A stretch of DNA of 64,000 nucleotides from Trissonchulus latispiculum (lineage: Eukaryota; Nematoda; Enoplea; Enoplida; Ironidae): NCBI GenBank assembly GCA_030248195.1, contig JASAND010013426.1, positions 1 to 64,000 on the forward strand, read 5' to 3'. Below are positions 1 through 12,824 of this stretch, piece after piece. A program made the position numbers and the translations under genes. The notes below the pieces were generated by a model. It was not told where the DNA came from and ran no database searches. It worked only from the letters and a program-made list of their open reading frames with translations. Positions within the stretch are counted from its first letter, which is position 1. The number at the start of each line of letters is the position of its first letter.

Positions 1-29
1 TAACGACGGAACATTTTTGGACTCCAGGT

Positions 30-3000
30 ACACGAAGTAGAAATTTTGTGCCACAGTTGGCACTGATGTACTTTAGAACCTGCACTTGTCAACTATAAAC
101 GTTGTAGATGTATGTTGCTTGTAAGGAGTTCACTGAGACGTGTCACTACCATGAGGTCAATATGGGTTGAAATAGCGACGGAGCATTTTTGGACTCCAGG
201 TGCACTAGGTAGAAATTTTATGCCACAGCTGGCACTGATGTACTTTAGAACCTGCACCTGCCAAATATAAATGTGGTAGATGTATATTGTTTGTTCACTA
301 AGACGTGTCTCTACCATGAGGTGCCACAGCTGGCACAGATTCTATCTCGAGGGGCACACTATGGGATGAAATAGCGACGGAAAATTTGGGGCAAAAGGCG
401 CACTAAGTAGAAATTTTGTGCCACAGCTGGCACTGGTGTACCTTAGAACCTGCACCTGCCAACTACAAACGTGGTAGATGTATATTGTCTGATAGGTGTT
501 CACTTAGACGCGTCACTCACTACCATGAGGTCACTATGGGCTGAAATAACGACGGAACATTTTTGGACTCCAGGTACACGAAGTAGAAATTTTGTGCCAC
601 AGTTGGCACTGATGTACTTTAGAACCTGCACTTGTCAACTATAAACGTTGTAGATGTATGTTGCTTGTAAGGAGTTCACTGAGACGTGTCACTACCATGA
701 GGTCACTATGGGTTGAAATAGCGACGGAGCATTTTTGGACTCCAGGTGCACTAGGTAGAAATTTTATGCCACAGCTGGCACTGATGTACTTTAGAACCTG
801 CACCTGCCAAATATAAATGTGGTAGATGTATATTGCTTGTTCACTAAGACGTGTCTCTACCATGAGGTGCCACAGCTGGCACAGATGCTATCTCGAGGGG
901 CACACTATGGGATGAAATAGCGACGGAAAATTTTGGGACTCCAGGTGCACTAGGTAGAAAGTTTGTGCCACAGCTGGCACTGATGTACCTTAGAACCTGC
1001 ACCTGCCAAATATAAATGTGGTAGATGTACATTGCTTGTTCACTAAGACGTGTCTCTACCATGAGGTGCCACAGCTGGCACAGATGCTATTTCAGTGGGG
1101 CACACTATGGGATGAAATAGCGGCGGAAAATTTTGGGACTCCAGGTGCACTAAGTAGAAATTTTGTGCCACAGCTGGCACTTATGTACTTTAGAACCTGC
1201 CCTGCCAAATATAAATGTGTTAGATGTATATTGCTTGTAAGGTATTCACTGAGACGTGTCACTACCACGAGTTCACTATGGGCTGAAATAGCGACGGAGC
1301 ATTTTTGGACTCCAGGTGCACTCGGTAGAAATTTAGTGCCAGCGACGGAACATTTTTGGACACCAGGCGCACGAAGTAGAAATTTAGTGCCACAGCTGGC
1401 ACAGATGTACTTTAGAACCTGCACCTGCCAAATATAAATGTGGTAGATGTATATTGCTTGTAAGGTATTCACTGAGACGTGTCACTACCACGAGTTCACT
1501 ATGGGCTGAAATAGCGACGGAAAATTTTGGGACTCCAGGTGCACGAGGTAGAAATTCTGTGCCACAGCTGGCACTCATGTACTTTAGAACCTGCACCTGC
1601 CAAATATAAATGTGGTAGATGTATATTGCTTGTTCACTAAGACGTGTCTCTACCATGAGGTGCCACAGCTGGCACAGATGCTATCTCGAGGGGCACACTA
1701 TGGGATGAAATAGCGGCGGAAAATTTTGGGACTCCAGGTGCACTAAGTAGAAATTTTGTGCCACAGCTGGCACTTATGTACTTTAGAACCTGCCCTGCCA
1801 AATATAAATGTGTTAGATGTATATTGCTTGTAAGGTATTCACTGAGACGTGTCACTACCATGAGGTCACTATGGGCTGAAATAGCGACGGAACATTTTTG
1901 GACTCCAGGTACACGAAGTAGAAATTTAGTGCCACAGCTGGCACAGATGTACTTTAGAACCTGCACCTGCCAAATATAAATGTGGTAGATGTATATTGCT
2001 TGTAAGGTATTCACTGAGACGTGTCACTACCACGAGTTCACTATGGGCTGAAATAGCGACGGAAAATTTTGGGACTCCAGGTGCACGAGGTAGAAATTCT
2101 GTGCCACAGCTGGCACTCATGTACTTTAGAACCTGCACCTGCCAAATAAAAATGTGGTAGATGTATATTGCTTGTAAGGTATTCACTGAGACGTGTCACT
2201 ACCACGAGGTCAGTATGGGCTGAAATAGCGACGGAAAATTTTGGGACTCCAGGTGCACTAGGGAGAAATTTTGTGCCACAGCTGGCACTGATGTACTTTA
2301 GAACCTGCACCTGCCAAATATAAATGTGGTAGATGTATGTTGCCTGTCAGCAGGTGTTCACTTAGACGCGTCACTACCATGAGGTCACTATGGGCTGAAA
2401 TAGCGACGGAACATTTTTGGACTCCAGGTACACGAAGTAGAAATTTAGTGCCACAGCTGGCACAGATGTACTTTAGAACCTGCACCTGCCAAATATAAAT
2501 GTGGTAGATGTATATTGCTTGTAAGGTATTCATTGAGACGTGTCACTACCACGAGTTCACTATGGACTGAAATAGCGACGGAAAATTTTGGGACTCCAGG
2601 TGCACGAGGTAGAAATTTTATGCCACAGCTGGCACTGATGTACTTTAGAACCTGCACCTGCCAAATATAAATGTGGTAGATGTATATTGTTTGTTCACTA
2701 AGACGTGTCTCTACCATGAGGTGCCACAGCTGGCACAGATTCTATCTCGAGGGGCACACTATGGGATGAAATAGCGACGGAAAATTTGGGGCAAAAGGCG
2801 CACTAAGTAGAAATTTTGTGCCACAGCTGGCACTGGTGTACCTTAGAACCTGCACCTGCCAACTACAAACGTGGTAGATGTATATTGTCTGATAGGTGTT
2901 TACTTAGACGCGTCACTCACTACCATGAGGTCACTATGGGCTGAAATAACGACGGAACATTTTTGGACTCCAGGTACACGAAGTAGAAATTTTGTGCCAC

Positions 3001-3660
3001 AGTTGGCACTGATGTACTTTAGAACCTGCACTTGTCAACTATAAACGTTGTAGATGTATGTTGCTTGTAAGGAGTTCACTGAGACGTGTCACTACCATGA
3101 GGTCACTATGGGTTGAAATAGCGACGGAGCATTTTTGGACTCCAGGTGCACTAGGTAGAAATTTTATGCCACAGCTGGCACTGATGTACTTTAGAACCTG
3201 CACCTGCCAAATATAAATGTGGTAGATGTATATTGCTTGTTCACTAAGACGTGTCTCTACCATGAGGTGCCACAGCTGGCACAGATGCTATCTCGAGGGG
3301 CACACTATGGGATGAAATAGCGACGGAAAATTTTGGGACTCCAGGTGCACTAGGTAGAAAGTTTGTGCCACAGCTGGCACTGATGTACCTTAGAACCTGC
3401 ACCTGCCAAATATAAATGTGGTAGATGTACATTGCTTGCTCACTAAGACGTGTCTCTACCATGAGGTGCCACAGCTGGCACAGATGCTATTTCAGTGGGG
3501 CACACTATGGGATGAAATAGCGGCGGAAAATTTTGGGACTCCAGGTGCACTAAGTAGAAATTTTGTGCCACAGCTGGCACTTATGTACTTTAGAACCTGC
3601 CCTGCCAAATATAAATGTGTTAGATGTATATTGCTTGTAAGGTATTCACTGAGACGTGTC
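30..3660. repeat. 2,400-bp higher-order repeat in satellite A
   Basis: Bases about 30-1,260 recur nearly identically at about 2,430-3,660, an exact offset of 2,400 bp. Variant landmarks such as the odd GGGGCAAAAGGCGCAC monomer (about 385 and 2,785) and the double-palindrome monomers recur at the same offset, so blocks of monomers were copied together. Confidence 0.85.
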
Positions 3661-4099
3661 ACTACCATGAGGTCACTATGGGCTGAAATAGCGACGGAAC
3701 ATTTTTGGACACCAGGCGCACTCGGTAGAAATTTAGTGCCACAGCTGGCACAGATGTAGTTTAGAACCTGCACCTGCCAAATATAAATGTGGCAGATGTA
3801 TATTGCTTGTAAGGTATTCACTGAGACGTGTCACTACCACGAGTTCACTATGGGCTGAAATAGCGACGGAGCATTTTTGGACTCCAGGTGCACTCGGTAG
3901 AAATTTAGTGCCAGCGACGGAACATTTTTGGACACCAGGCGCACTCGGTAGAAATTTAGTGCCACAGCTGGCACAGATGTAGTTTAGAACCTGCACCTGC
4001 CAAATATAAATGTGGCAGATGTATATTGCTTGTAAGGTGTTCACTGAGACGTGTCACTACCATGAGGGGTCACTATGGGCTGAAATAGCGACGGAAAAT

Positions 4100-5730
4100 T
4101 TTGGGACTCCAGGTGCACTAGGTAAAAATTTTGTGCCACAGCTGGCACTGATGTACCTTAGAACCTGCACCTGCCAAATATAAATGTGGTAGATGTACAT
4201 TTCTTGCTCACTAAGACGTGTCTCTACCATGAGGTGCCACAGCTGGCACAGATGCTATTTCAGTGGGGCACACTATGGGATGAAATAGCGGCGGAAAATT
4301 TTGGGACTCCAGGTGCACTAAGTAGAAATTTTGTGCCACAGCTGGCACTTATGTACTTTAGAACCTGCCCTGCCAAATATAAATGTGTTAGATGTATATT
4401 GCTTGTAAGGTATTCACTGAGACGTGTCACTACCACGAGTTCACTATGGGCTGAAATAGCGACGGAGCATTTTTGGACTCCAGGTGCACTCGGTAGAAAT
4501 TTAGTGCCAGCGACGGAACATTTTTGGACACCAGGCGCACTCGGTAGAAATTTAGTGCCACAGCTGGCACAGATGTAGTTTAGAACCTGCACCTGCCAAA
4601 TATAAATGTGGCAGATGTATATTGCTTGTAAGGTATTCACTGAGACGTGTCACTACCACGAGTTCACTATGGGCTGAAATAGCGACGGAGCATTTTTGGA
4701 CTCCAGGTGCACTCGGTAGAAATTTAGTGCCAGCGACGGAACATTTTTGGACACCAGGCGCACTCGGTAGAAATTTAGTGCCACAGCTGGCACAGATGTA
4801 GTTTAGAACCTGCACCTGCCAAATATAAATGTGGCAGATGTATATTGCTTGTAAGGTGTTCACTGAGACGTGTCACTACCATGAGGGGTCACTATGGGCT
4901 GAAATAGCGACGGAAAATTTTGGGACTCCAGGTGCACTAGGTAAAAAATTTTGTGCCACAGCTGGCACTGATGTACCTTAGAACCTGCACCTGCCAAATA
5001 TAAATGTGGTAGATGTACATTGCTTGTTCACTAAGACGTGTCTCTACCATGAGGTGCCACAGCTGGCACAGATGCTATTTCAGTGGGGCACACTATGGGA
5101 TGAAATAGCGGCGGAAAATTTTGGGACTCCAGGTGCACTAAGTAGAAATTTTGTGCCACAGCTGGCACTTATGTACTTTAGAACCTGCCCTGCCAAATAT
5201 AAATGTGGTAGATGTATATTGCTTGTAAGGTATTCACTGAGACGTGTCACTACCACGAGTTCACTATGGGCTGAAATAGCGACGGAGCATTTTTTGACTC
5301 CAGGTGCACTCGGTAGAAATTTAGTGCCAGCGACGGAACATTTTTGGACACCAGGCGCACTCGGTAGAAATTTAGTGCCACAGCTGGCACAGATGTAGTT
5401 TATAACCTGCACCTGCCAAATATAAATGTGGCAGATGTATATTGCTTGTAAGGTATTCACTGAGACGTGTCACTACCACGAGTTCACTATGGGCTGAAAT
5501 AGCGACGGAGCATTTTTGGACTCCAGGTGCACTCGGTAGAAATTTAGTGCCAGCGACGGAACATTTTTGGACACCAGGCGCACTCGGTAGAAATTTAGTG
5601 CCACAGCTGGCACAGATGTAGTTTAGAACCTGCACCTGCCAAATATAAATGTGGCAGATGTATATTGCTTGTAAGGTGTTCACTGAGACGTGTCACTACC
5701 ATGAGGGGTCACTATGGGCTGAAATAGCGA
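4100..5730. repeat. 820-bp higher-order repeat in satellite A
   Basis: The right part of the array repeats with an offset of 820 bp, for example 4,260-4,640 against 5,080-5,460. It contains shortened monomers in which a second CGACGGAACATTTTTGGACA segment directly follows AATTTAGTGCCAG. This higher-order pattern differs from the 2,400-bp one to its left. Confidence 0.8.
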
Positions 5731-5856
5731 CGGAAAATTTTGGGACTCCAGGTGCACTAGGTAAAAAATTTTGTGCCACAGCTGGCACTGATGTACCTTA
5801 GAACCTGCACCTGCCAAATATAAATGTGGTAGATGTATATTGCGTGTAAGGGTGTC

Positions 5857-6382
5857 CACTGCTGCTCATAGCTATAAAAATCATTGTATAGGCCAATGTG
5901 GTTTTCCTTAAATGGGTATTAGTTGGAGATTATGCATATATAATATACTGTTGATGATGTACAGTAATAGTTTAGACGCTGTCCTTCTTGTAAGACTCGA
6001 TTGCACCAGACAGAGGTCAGAAGTGTGCATACGCAATGGTCTCCGACACTGCCGTCAAGGTAAGAGTTTTAGTGTGCTTGATACGTCACACACAAGTTGT
6101 TATGAATTTAGAATGGCGCTGAAAGGTTACTTCTGGTTCTGGCATCTCATTAGTAATTACTCTTGACAAAGCAGTATTGATTAACCCAATGGGGCCCTGA
6201 GGACCTAAGACGCTTATAATTTATAGACTATGACAGCTTATTTGCCTTTATTGGTTGCGTTTCACATTTGGCCTTTTGGTATCACAACACTCTTAGAAAT
6301 GTTCCAGTAGAAACTACAGGAAAAACTTTTGTCGATGATAAATACGAAAGTTTTTGTAGAAAATGCAGGTTTCTTGTATTAT
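5857..6382. other. No gene seen; edge of a TACAGG-rich repeat
   Basis: The stretch after satellite A has no convincing coding signal. From about 6,300 it contains the CTACAGG / TTTGTAGAAAAT motifs of the dispersed family described at 6,681-7,915, so the MITE at 6,383 probably sits inside a copy of that family. Confidence 0.5.
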
Positions 6383-6680
6383 CAAGAGTACATAATACAT
6401 AAGAGTGTGACAAGCGCCACACTCTATGTCATCAGCAGCTGAGCTATGCTCTGCGCGCTAACGGCCCCCCCAATCCCCAATTGCGGAACTGGTGGACCCC
6501 TCCCCATAGGTCACATTGTGGGAGGGGGGGGGGTGGCTTAGTGTTGAAAAGAGTGAGCATACTTAATTGCGTACTAGGTACTCATTTGTTGGGGGGTCCA
6601 CTAGGTGCACAATTGCCGGCGGGGGGGGGTGATAACATAGAGTGTGGCGCTTGCCACGATCTTATGTATTATGGACTTAG
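6383..6680. mobile_element. CAAGAG-type MITE with subterminal hairpins
   Basis: The left end reads CAAGAGTACATAATACATAA and the right end is its diverged inverse. Just inside each end lies the shared segment CAAGCGCCACACTCTATG, which forms a local hairpin AGAGTGTG/CACACTCT at the left. The inverted arms extend about 65-90 bp; the interior is G/C-run rich. End, spacer and hairpin architecture match the elements at 22,081, 30,026 and 39,193. Borders are good to a few bases; no clear target duplication was found. Confidence 0.7.
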
Positions 6681-7915
6681 GGGTCGCTCCAGTAAAAATA
6701 ACAGGTTTTGTCTCGTAAACTCTACAGGCTAGATATCTTATTAAGGGCTGTCAGAAAATCGCACATAACTACAGGTTTCTTTATAATTTTCTACAGGAAA
6801 CTCGTGTAATAAGAACTACAGATTTCCTTAGTATTTGCAACAAGAAATTGCTGTAATTTTTACTATTCGAGAGGCCGGTGAAAAAAATTCGAGTTGCTCT
6901 TGTAGAAACAAGCGGAAGCTGCGCTATTGACTGGTCGCACAGGAGCACTTTTGTAGAAAACTACGAGAATTCCTTGCATTACTACAAGAGTCTTTTTAGG
7001 AGTGAAGGGCGATTCATACTATTTTGACCGATGCTTTCTCTTTCTCAGAGTGAACGGGAATGCTTGAACAGATATAATCTGTAAGAGCTCACGTATGGCG
7101 CAAAAAGTCGGACTGTTATAGGTCCCACAATGAAGCTGAAACTTATTATGTACTCTTGTTAGTATTTATCGGATTTTGGTAGAGCGGATTACAAAGTTAG
7201 ACTAGAAATCAGTACCAATGAAACCTGTAGGGTTCACTGGTTTACAGGTTTACTACACAAGAAGTACTCGTTACATTGATAATTCAATCTAAGTCTATTT
7301 GTAACGGCCGCCCCATGTCATAAATATTAGCGAGCGGCCGGCCCGGCCCCCTACCTGCCCCCCCCCCGCCCTTAAAATTAACAGGTCGCTCCATTAAAAT
7401 TTGCAGGTTTTGTCTCTTGAACTCTACAGGCTAGATATCTTACTAAGGGCTGTCATAAAATCGAACATAACTACAGGTTTCTTTATAATTTTCTACAGGA
7501 AACTCGTGTAATAAGAACTACAGATTTCCTCAGTATTTGCAACAGGAAATTGCTGTAATTTTTACTATTCGAGAGGCCGGTGAAAAAAATACGAGTTGCT
7601 CTTGTAGAAACCAGAGGAAGCTGCGCTATTGACTGGCCGCACAGGAGCACTTTTGTAGAAAACTACGAAAATTCCTGTAATTTCTACAAGAGTCTTTTGT
7701 CAGAGTGAAGGTCGATTTATACTATTTTGACCAAATGCAATTTCCTTTCAGTCCAATCTGCGATGAATGCCTTTTCTATATTTCATTTCAGTGATTCAGC
7801 GATGCTTTATATTTCTCAGAGTGAACGGGAATGCTTGAACAAATATAATCTGTAAGAGCTCACTTATGACGTTACAGTCGGACTGTTATAGGTCCCACAA
7901 TGAAGCTTAAACTTC
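6681..7915. repeat. TACAGG-rich dispersed repeat, direct duplication
   Basis: Bases 6,681-7,143 recur at about 7,384-7,915 with high identity (offset about 704 bp, some indels). The sequence is studded with CTACAGGAAA, CCTGTAG and TTGTAGAAAACTAC in both orientations. Related pieces occur at 6,300-6,380, 11,150-11,290, 16,890-17,165 and 17,970-18,190. No open frame is conserved between copies, so it is read as a non-coding dispersed repeat of unknown class. Confidence 0.7.
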
Positions 7916-9394
7916 TTTAGGAAAAGACCGTTAGTCTCACAGGTTTCACATTTTTTCACAAAAGTGGGAAGATTTTACTGTGGCACAGCCACGGCACTCT
8001 GTTTTGCATTAATTTGTGGGAGTTCGTCGCAGTGTTTGAAGCAGTTTAATAGTTACAGAGTAACACATAGATATTTAATCAGGAATGGAATCAGAAATCT
8101 TTCTGAAATGGGAAGAATCGTTTGGAAACAGCCGTAGCGGGGGGGGGGGTACAAATCGATGTACAACAGGTTGCGTTCACGTTTTGTTATAGCGATGTAG
8201 CCGCCGCGACAAGCGTCATGAAGGAAGTTGTAGACTCTTCGTCTGAACAGTCGCGGTCCGGTTCCACTAGAGCTACACCTACGCGGTATGTATACCCAGA
8301 TGTTGGAAGATACGAGATTTTGTATAGGTGGCCTTTTTAAGAGAGGGGGGGCCCAACGAAGGGGTTGGCACTACATCATCGGAGAGAGCTACTCCCCCTC
8401 CCCAACATTAGCCAACATATCAAAGTAAAAAAGTTTAGGGTGGGCAACAATAAATCTCATATACACCGTTTTTGGCAGGACGCAAAAGTACAAATTTTGG
8501 TGGAAAAAATGGGATTTTCAAATAGTTTTTTTTAGCTCAGGCGGATTAACGCTTTGACCAATTCTGAAACTTTCAGCCATAAATGTTATTTGTTACCTGT
8601 GCTAATTTTTACCAAAGTTAAGATAGATACCTGGAGTATTAATTGGCGCAAACTTGGGTTTATTTGGTAAACCACAGCTCATTAGACGTTAGTTAGTCTC
8701 CACCCGTAAAGATCTACAACCCCCAATTTTTCGCACTTTGATTGTATCTTACAGAAAAGTATACATTGATCTAAGGATTATTTTACACGATTTCAAAGTG
8801 CTATATGTCAGAACTATTTCAGGAAAATTCGGGTACCGTAGCTTGCCTATAGCGATCAGGGCGAGGCGAAGTTTGTGTACGTGCCATGTCGAGCTTTGGA
8901 CCGATAAAACCAACTTCTGATGGCTCCACAGGACGCTGTGCTGCACGGAATTCTTTGAAACTTTAAACTATTTAATACCAAACCTAACACTATTATGTGC
9001 CAAAAGACTAGCTAGCTTTTCCAACATCGAACTTTTAGTGAAATTCGTAGCCCCCTCCCTTAATATTGTTGTAGCAGTCGGATGGTGAAAATTAGACAAG
9101 AACTGAAAACAACTATTCTGTAGCATAGCTACATTTACAATTTTGGAATTACCGGGTCACAGCTCCTCCTGATCCGTTGGCCCCACCGACCCATTGCTAC
9201 TGTGAATAGGGAACATCAGCGGGGTGTACATAACGTATTACACTATAGAAGGTTTGCGTTTGTGATACAACAACCCCAATAGATCAGTAGATATGCGACC
9301 CTAGCTTCAGAGACCTGTTGGTCTAGTATGGATGTCATCGCGTTTAAAGGAAGCCTAACGTCGTTCAGATGTAACACAAAACACTGTAGTAAAA
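7916..9394. other. No gene or clear element seen
   Basis: Only short chance open frames (60-72 codons, some overlapping on both strands) are present, and homopolymer G runs near 8,135 and 8,345. I found no splice-bordered conserved exon. Confidence 0.5.
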
Positions 9395-9610
9395 CTGCTG
9401 CCGGTTTAAGCCCGGTTCATACTTCTGTCCGTTTGTCCGTCTCTGTAGTCCGTTTGTCAGTTTGTCTGTTTTAAAAGTGAATTTATACCTCTGCTGTTTT
9501 GCTGATTGACCGCTTGTTCTTTTGTTAGTTTCCAGGGTTGATTCATACCTTTGCTGATTTGGTGTTTTGCTGTTGTCCGTTTGTCCGTAAGGGTTGACGG
9601 TTTGAATCTG
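9395..9610. repeat. GTCCGTTTGTCC-rich cryptic simple repeat
   Basis: Irregular reiteration of TCCGTTTGTC, TTTGCTGATT and GATTCATACCT gives a low-complexity stretch. The 128-codon minus-strand frame across it is a by-product of the composition. Confidence 0.55.
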
Positions 9611-9667
9611 AGCAATGTTTATCTTTTTCCTTTTATCAGTATGCAACAACCAATGAGGAACGACCAG

Positions 9668-9990
9668 ACTAGGGATATATAGATCTGGTTTGCAGCCCCG
9701 TCGTCGCGATTGTAAGGTAGGGAAAAGCAGAAAAAAGGCATATATATTCACAAAATTTTGCGGGCGCGTTTACATACGTATAAACATTTCTAACGTTTTT
9801 GTCAGATTTTTGGCTAGAAACATTTAAAATGACATTCGATTTTAGCAAAAAATCTTATATTTCCCTCAAAAAAGTGTAAATTTCAAAAATTTTTCTTGTT
9901 TCTGCTAAATGAAATGAATCAAAGATTTGAGGAACAATTTTTTCAAAAAATCAAATAATTTCTTCAACTTGTATATATTGGGTAATTCAA
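9668..9990. repeat. Dispersed 320-bp repeat, copy 1
   Basis: Starts with GGGATATATAGATCTGG and ends near TTGTATATATTGGGTAATT. It recurs in the same orientation at 10,812-11,130. The copies differ by substitutions and small indels (for example TTTCTAACG against TTTCCCTCG), so they are not a very recent duplication. Confidence 0.75.
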
Positions 9991-10069
9991 AACAGTGACC
10001 TTATTTCAGACTTGTAAACATGTTAGCAATCAAATGTTCGAGTTTAGAACTACTGTCTAATGATTAATT

Positions 10070-10440
10070 TACTTCATGGTTGAATGTTGTTTGGCATTAG
10101 AAACGGCTGAAAATGCGATTTTTGGCATAAAATTAGAAAAAATTTTTTGGAGGAGATTTGGGAGGGGTCCTGGAGGGGGGTTGGGGGGGGGTCGCCAGAG
10201 GGTCCCCCCGGAAAATCTTGGGGGGAGTTTCCCCCACCCCAAATCTCCGTTGCACCTATGCTCCAGAGGGGGGCCCTCAAAAAGTTGGGGTGGGGGCACC
10301 CTCAATCTAGGTTACACCTATGACGGGCTCCATAGGTGCTGGCTGCCGAAAATTGGGGGTTGGGGTGAAAAAATGAACGGATGTTGCTGCTGGCAATTAA
10401 GGAGAAGGGAAGGTATGAAAATTGTGATTTGGGGGGAGGT
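10070..10440. repeat. G-run-rich element with ACACCTATG motifs
   Basis: Long G and C runs (for example 10,175-10,190) alternate with CACCTATG at about 10,253 and 10,315 and CATAGGTG at about 10,331. Similar motifs bound the resolved hAT-like element at 56,385-57,298, so this is probably a related, decayed element. Ends could not be paired here. Confidence 0.4.
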
Positions 10441-10732
10441 AACAAAATTATATATTAGACGGGGGTTAGACAATAATAAATTTTTCATAAAAACGGATAA
10501 CTTTTTTCAAGTTTCAGCAATTTTCATACATTTCTCCGGTAACTAAGCAAATTTTTTCCATTTTAGCTGCGTAATTTCGTAATTTTTTGAAAATTCAATT
10601 TTTTAAAATTCTAATTTTTAGCGAAAATTTTTCAAAATCAGGTATGTATTTGAAAAATTGCGGAAAACTATATATATTATATGTATGTATATATATATGC
10701 TGCCTAAAGTTGTTCATTACAAACTTGTCCTT

Positions 10733-10754
10733 CGCACACACACACACACACACA
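10733..10754. repeat. (CA)n microsatellite
   Basis: Uninterrupted CA dinucleotide run of about 20 bp beside the second copy of the 320-bp dispersed repeat. Confidence 0.85.
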
Positions 10755-10811
10755 ATGGAGTGAGAGCTTATATACGTATACGTACGTACCGGTATGTTTA
10801 AATGCTAAAAC

Positions 10812-11130
10812 TGCTAGGGATATATAGATCTGGTTTGCAGCCCCGTCGTCGCGATTGTAAGGTAGGAAAGGGCAGAAAAAGACATATACATTCACAAAAT
10901 TTCACGGGCGCGTTTACATACGCATACACATTTCCCTCGTTTTTGTCAGATTTTTGGCTAGAAAAAATTTTAAATGACATTCGACTTTAGCAAAACATTT
11001 TATATTTCCCAAAAAAGTGTAAATTTTTACAATTTTTTTTTTGTTTCTGCGAAATTAAATGAATCAAAGATTTGAAGATCAATTTTATAAAAAATTCAAA
11101 AATTCCTTCTTCAACTTGTATTGGGTAATT
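10812..11130. repeat. Dispersed 320-bp repeat, copy 2
   Basis: Same orientation as 9,668-9,990, beginning GGGATATATAGATCTGG. After it the sequence passes into TACAGG-family material (11,150-11,290). Confidence 0.75.
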
Positions 11131-11310
11131 GCCATCGTTGCTTACGGAACCTACTGTAATTTCTACTGTTCCAGAGACCAATAAGAAATACAAAAGCTTA
11201 TTTTTTGGAAAATACAGGAAGCTCCGCTAGTGACTGACCGCACGAGAACAGTTTTGTAGAAAACTACAAGGAATTTTTATTGAGTGAACGCAAATATACA
11301 CCCGCCCCGT

Positions 11311-12300
11311 ACCAGCTTTTCCATAACGGAGAATAGACTAGCTGAATTAACCGGGCTTATTTTTAAAACAAAATTTATGGGGGGGGTCAAAGTTGAAACC
11401 CCCCCGCGATGGGGGGCTCACCAAAAATGGGGAGGGGGATGGTTGACAACGATTTTGCAACTTTTAACTTTTGTTGTCCAAAAACTGCGAAACATAGCAA
11501 AATATGACTTATTTTAGATGTTATTTATGATATAACATCGAAAATTTTGTAAAAAAACAGGCGAAGCCGGAAAAATTGTTGAAATTTCATTGTAACTGTG
11601 GTAAACGTTTTGCAATTTTCTGTGTTATGGGGGGGGGTCCAAATTTAGGATAATATGCAGAATTTCCCCTCCTAAGTTCTCATATGAAGAATTTCCCCCC
11701 TAGCAGTGAAAACACATTTTCAAGCAGAATGTTAACTGATTTTGGTGGCATTATTATTAGTATTGCTGGTGTCAGGAAATCGATGCCAATGTTTCTCGCC
11801 AGTGAAGTTTTGGAGTATATATGAATTTTATAGAATTTAAAGTTTTGTCAGTATTAATTAAGTTGTTCTGATCACTTTTAAAATAAATAAATAAATTTTG
11901 GTAAAGCAGTTAAAGTTGATGAAACTTAGGCAAAAGCTCATGATTAGTAAGATGAGATATATAACCTGATCAGATAAACTTTGCCAACACCTTTCCTTTA
12001 TTCGCAAAATCCTTTTGTTAGTTTGTTTAATACATAAAATCAAATTCACAAAAAAATCAGGGTCAATTTTAATTCTGTTGAGCAAGACAAATCAGAATAA
12101 TGTCTAAGTACTCAGAGGAAGAATTTTGCCCCTTAGTGTTAGGAGGGGAAATTCTGCATATGATCCCAAATTTATGGGGCGGGGGCGTTTTATGGGGGGG
12201 GAAACTTGAATGGGGGGAGGTCGTCGAGTGGGGGGCCCACCCCCCCCCCAGTAGAAATAAGCCATATTTATATACCACCAGGTCCGGTATAGAGTTGCGA
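11311..12300. mobile_element. Foldback-like element with G-run arms
   Basis: The left arm contains ATGCAGAATTTCCCCTCCTA (about 11,655) and the right arm its inverse, TAGGAGGGGAAATTCTGCAT (about 12,140). Outside these both arms carry long G/C runs and GGCTTATTT-type sequence in inverted order. The interior (11,720-12,090) is AT-rich with no coding signal. Outer borders are approximate. Confidence 0.55.
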
Positions 12301-12489
12301 TCATGTATTACAGATCAGCGAGGGCTGCACTAAATCACCCTCTAGTGGTGGCTTAGACGCTTTTAAAGATAAGCTATTAGAATCCTATATTATATGTGTA
12401 TATATATAGCTGGTTTCCTGCTAAATTTTTGGGGGGGAGGAAGTACGGGGTCTCAGTAAGTTTCAAAAAAATATATAGATGCCTACAAT

Positions 12490-12771
12490 CAGGCCCGCAA
12501 CCAGGAGCTAGAAAAGGGGGGGGGTGTGCAAGGTAAAATGCAACGGGCGGTCTGGGGGGCAGATCCCCCCATCAGTTGAAGAAATTTCTAATTTTTGCCC
12601 AAAAATGGTACATAGGATGTTAAATTTTTGAAAAAAGTAAATTATCGCGCCGACGGCGCGAAAATGTTTAAAAATAGCCGGTTTTGCCCTGAAAATAGCA
12701 AACATTCTCCATTTTGTCATCCCAAAGGGGGGGGGGGTCTAGACCCCTTGACCCCCCTGTTTGCGGCCTTG
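12490..12771. mobile_element. Small hAT-like MITE (CAGGCCCGCAACCAGG ends)
   Basis: The left end CAGGCCCGCAACCAGG pairs with a right end whose inverse is CAAGGCCGCAAACAGG. The ends closely match the element at 14,555-14,810, which has an intact 8-bp target duplication. Here the flanking 8-mers agree at only 5 of 8 bases, so the copy is older or one flank has changed. It ends about 40 bp before the splice acceptor of the MYND exon, so open frame upstream of 12,814 is transposon sequence. Confidence 0.65.
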
Positions 12772-12804
12772 CATGCTATATATACGTATATGATGTGTAT
12801 GACG

Positions 12805-12813
12805 TTTTTTCAG
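12805..12813 (+). promoter_or_regulatory. Candidate 3' splice site before the MYND exon
   Basis: TTTTTTCAG directly precedes 12,814 and the in-frame ATG at 12,825. It marks the likely exon edge and argues against the longer open frame that starts in the upstream MITE. Confidence 0.55.
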
Positions 12814-12824
12814 GTCTGTGTTTA

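Larger units (their letters stand above)
1..5856. repeat. Satellite A tandem array (about 171-bp monomers)
   Basis: A continuous tandem array with no unique sequence. The basic monomer is about 171-172 bp, for example the successive units near 1,875, 2,046 and 2,217. Longer units of about 199 bp carry a second copy of the inverted repeat GTGCCACAGCTGGCAC. Recurrent landmarks are GACGGAACATTTTTGGACTC, the inverted repeat, and AGAACCTGCACCTGCC. The array starts before base 1 and ends where the monomer decays near 5,850. Open frames in it run on both strands and change with repeat phase, so they are not genes. The 171-bp size lies in the range common for centromeric satellites, but location cannot be known from this window. 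Confidence 0.95.

Noticed and set aside
93..5683. Many 70-139-codon open frames in satellite A, on both strands
   Set aside because: They repeat with the monomer, overlap in antiparallel frames and shift with higher-order structure; they reflect the absence of stops in the monomer, not genes.
10076..10546. 156-codon frame, glycine and proline rich
   Set aside because: Spans G/C runs of a MITE-like repeat; overlapping minus-strand frames are equally long.
12714..12824. N-terminal extension of the MYND frame by 37 codons
   Set aside because: The added part translates the right end of a MITE and its G-run and lies before a likely splice acceptor.
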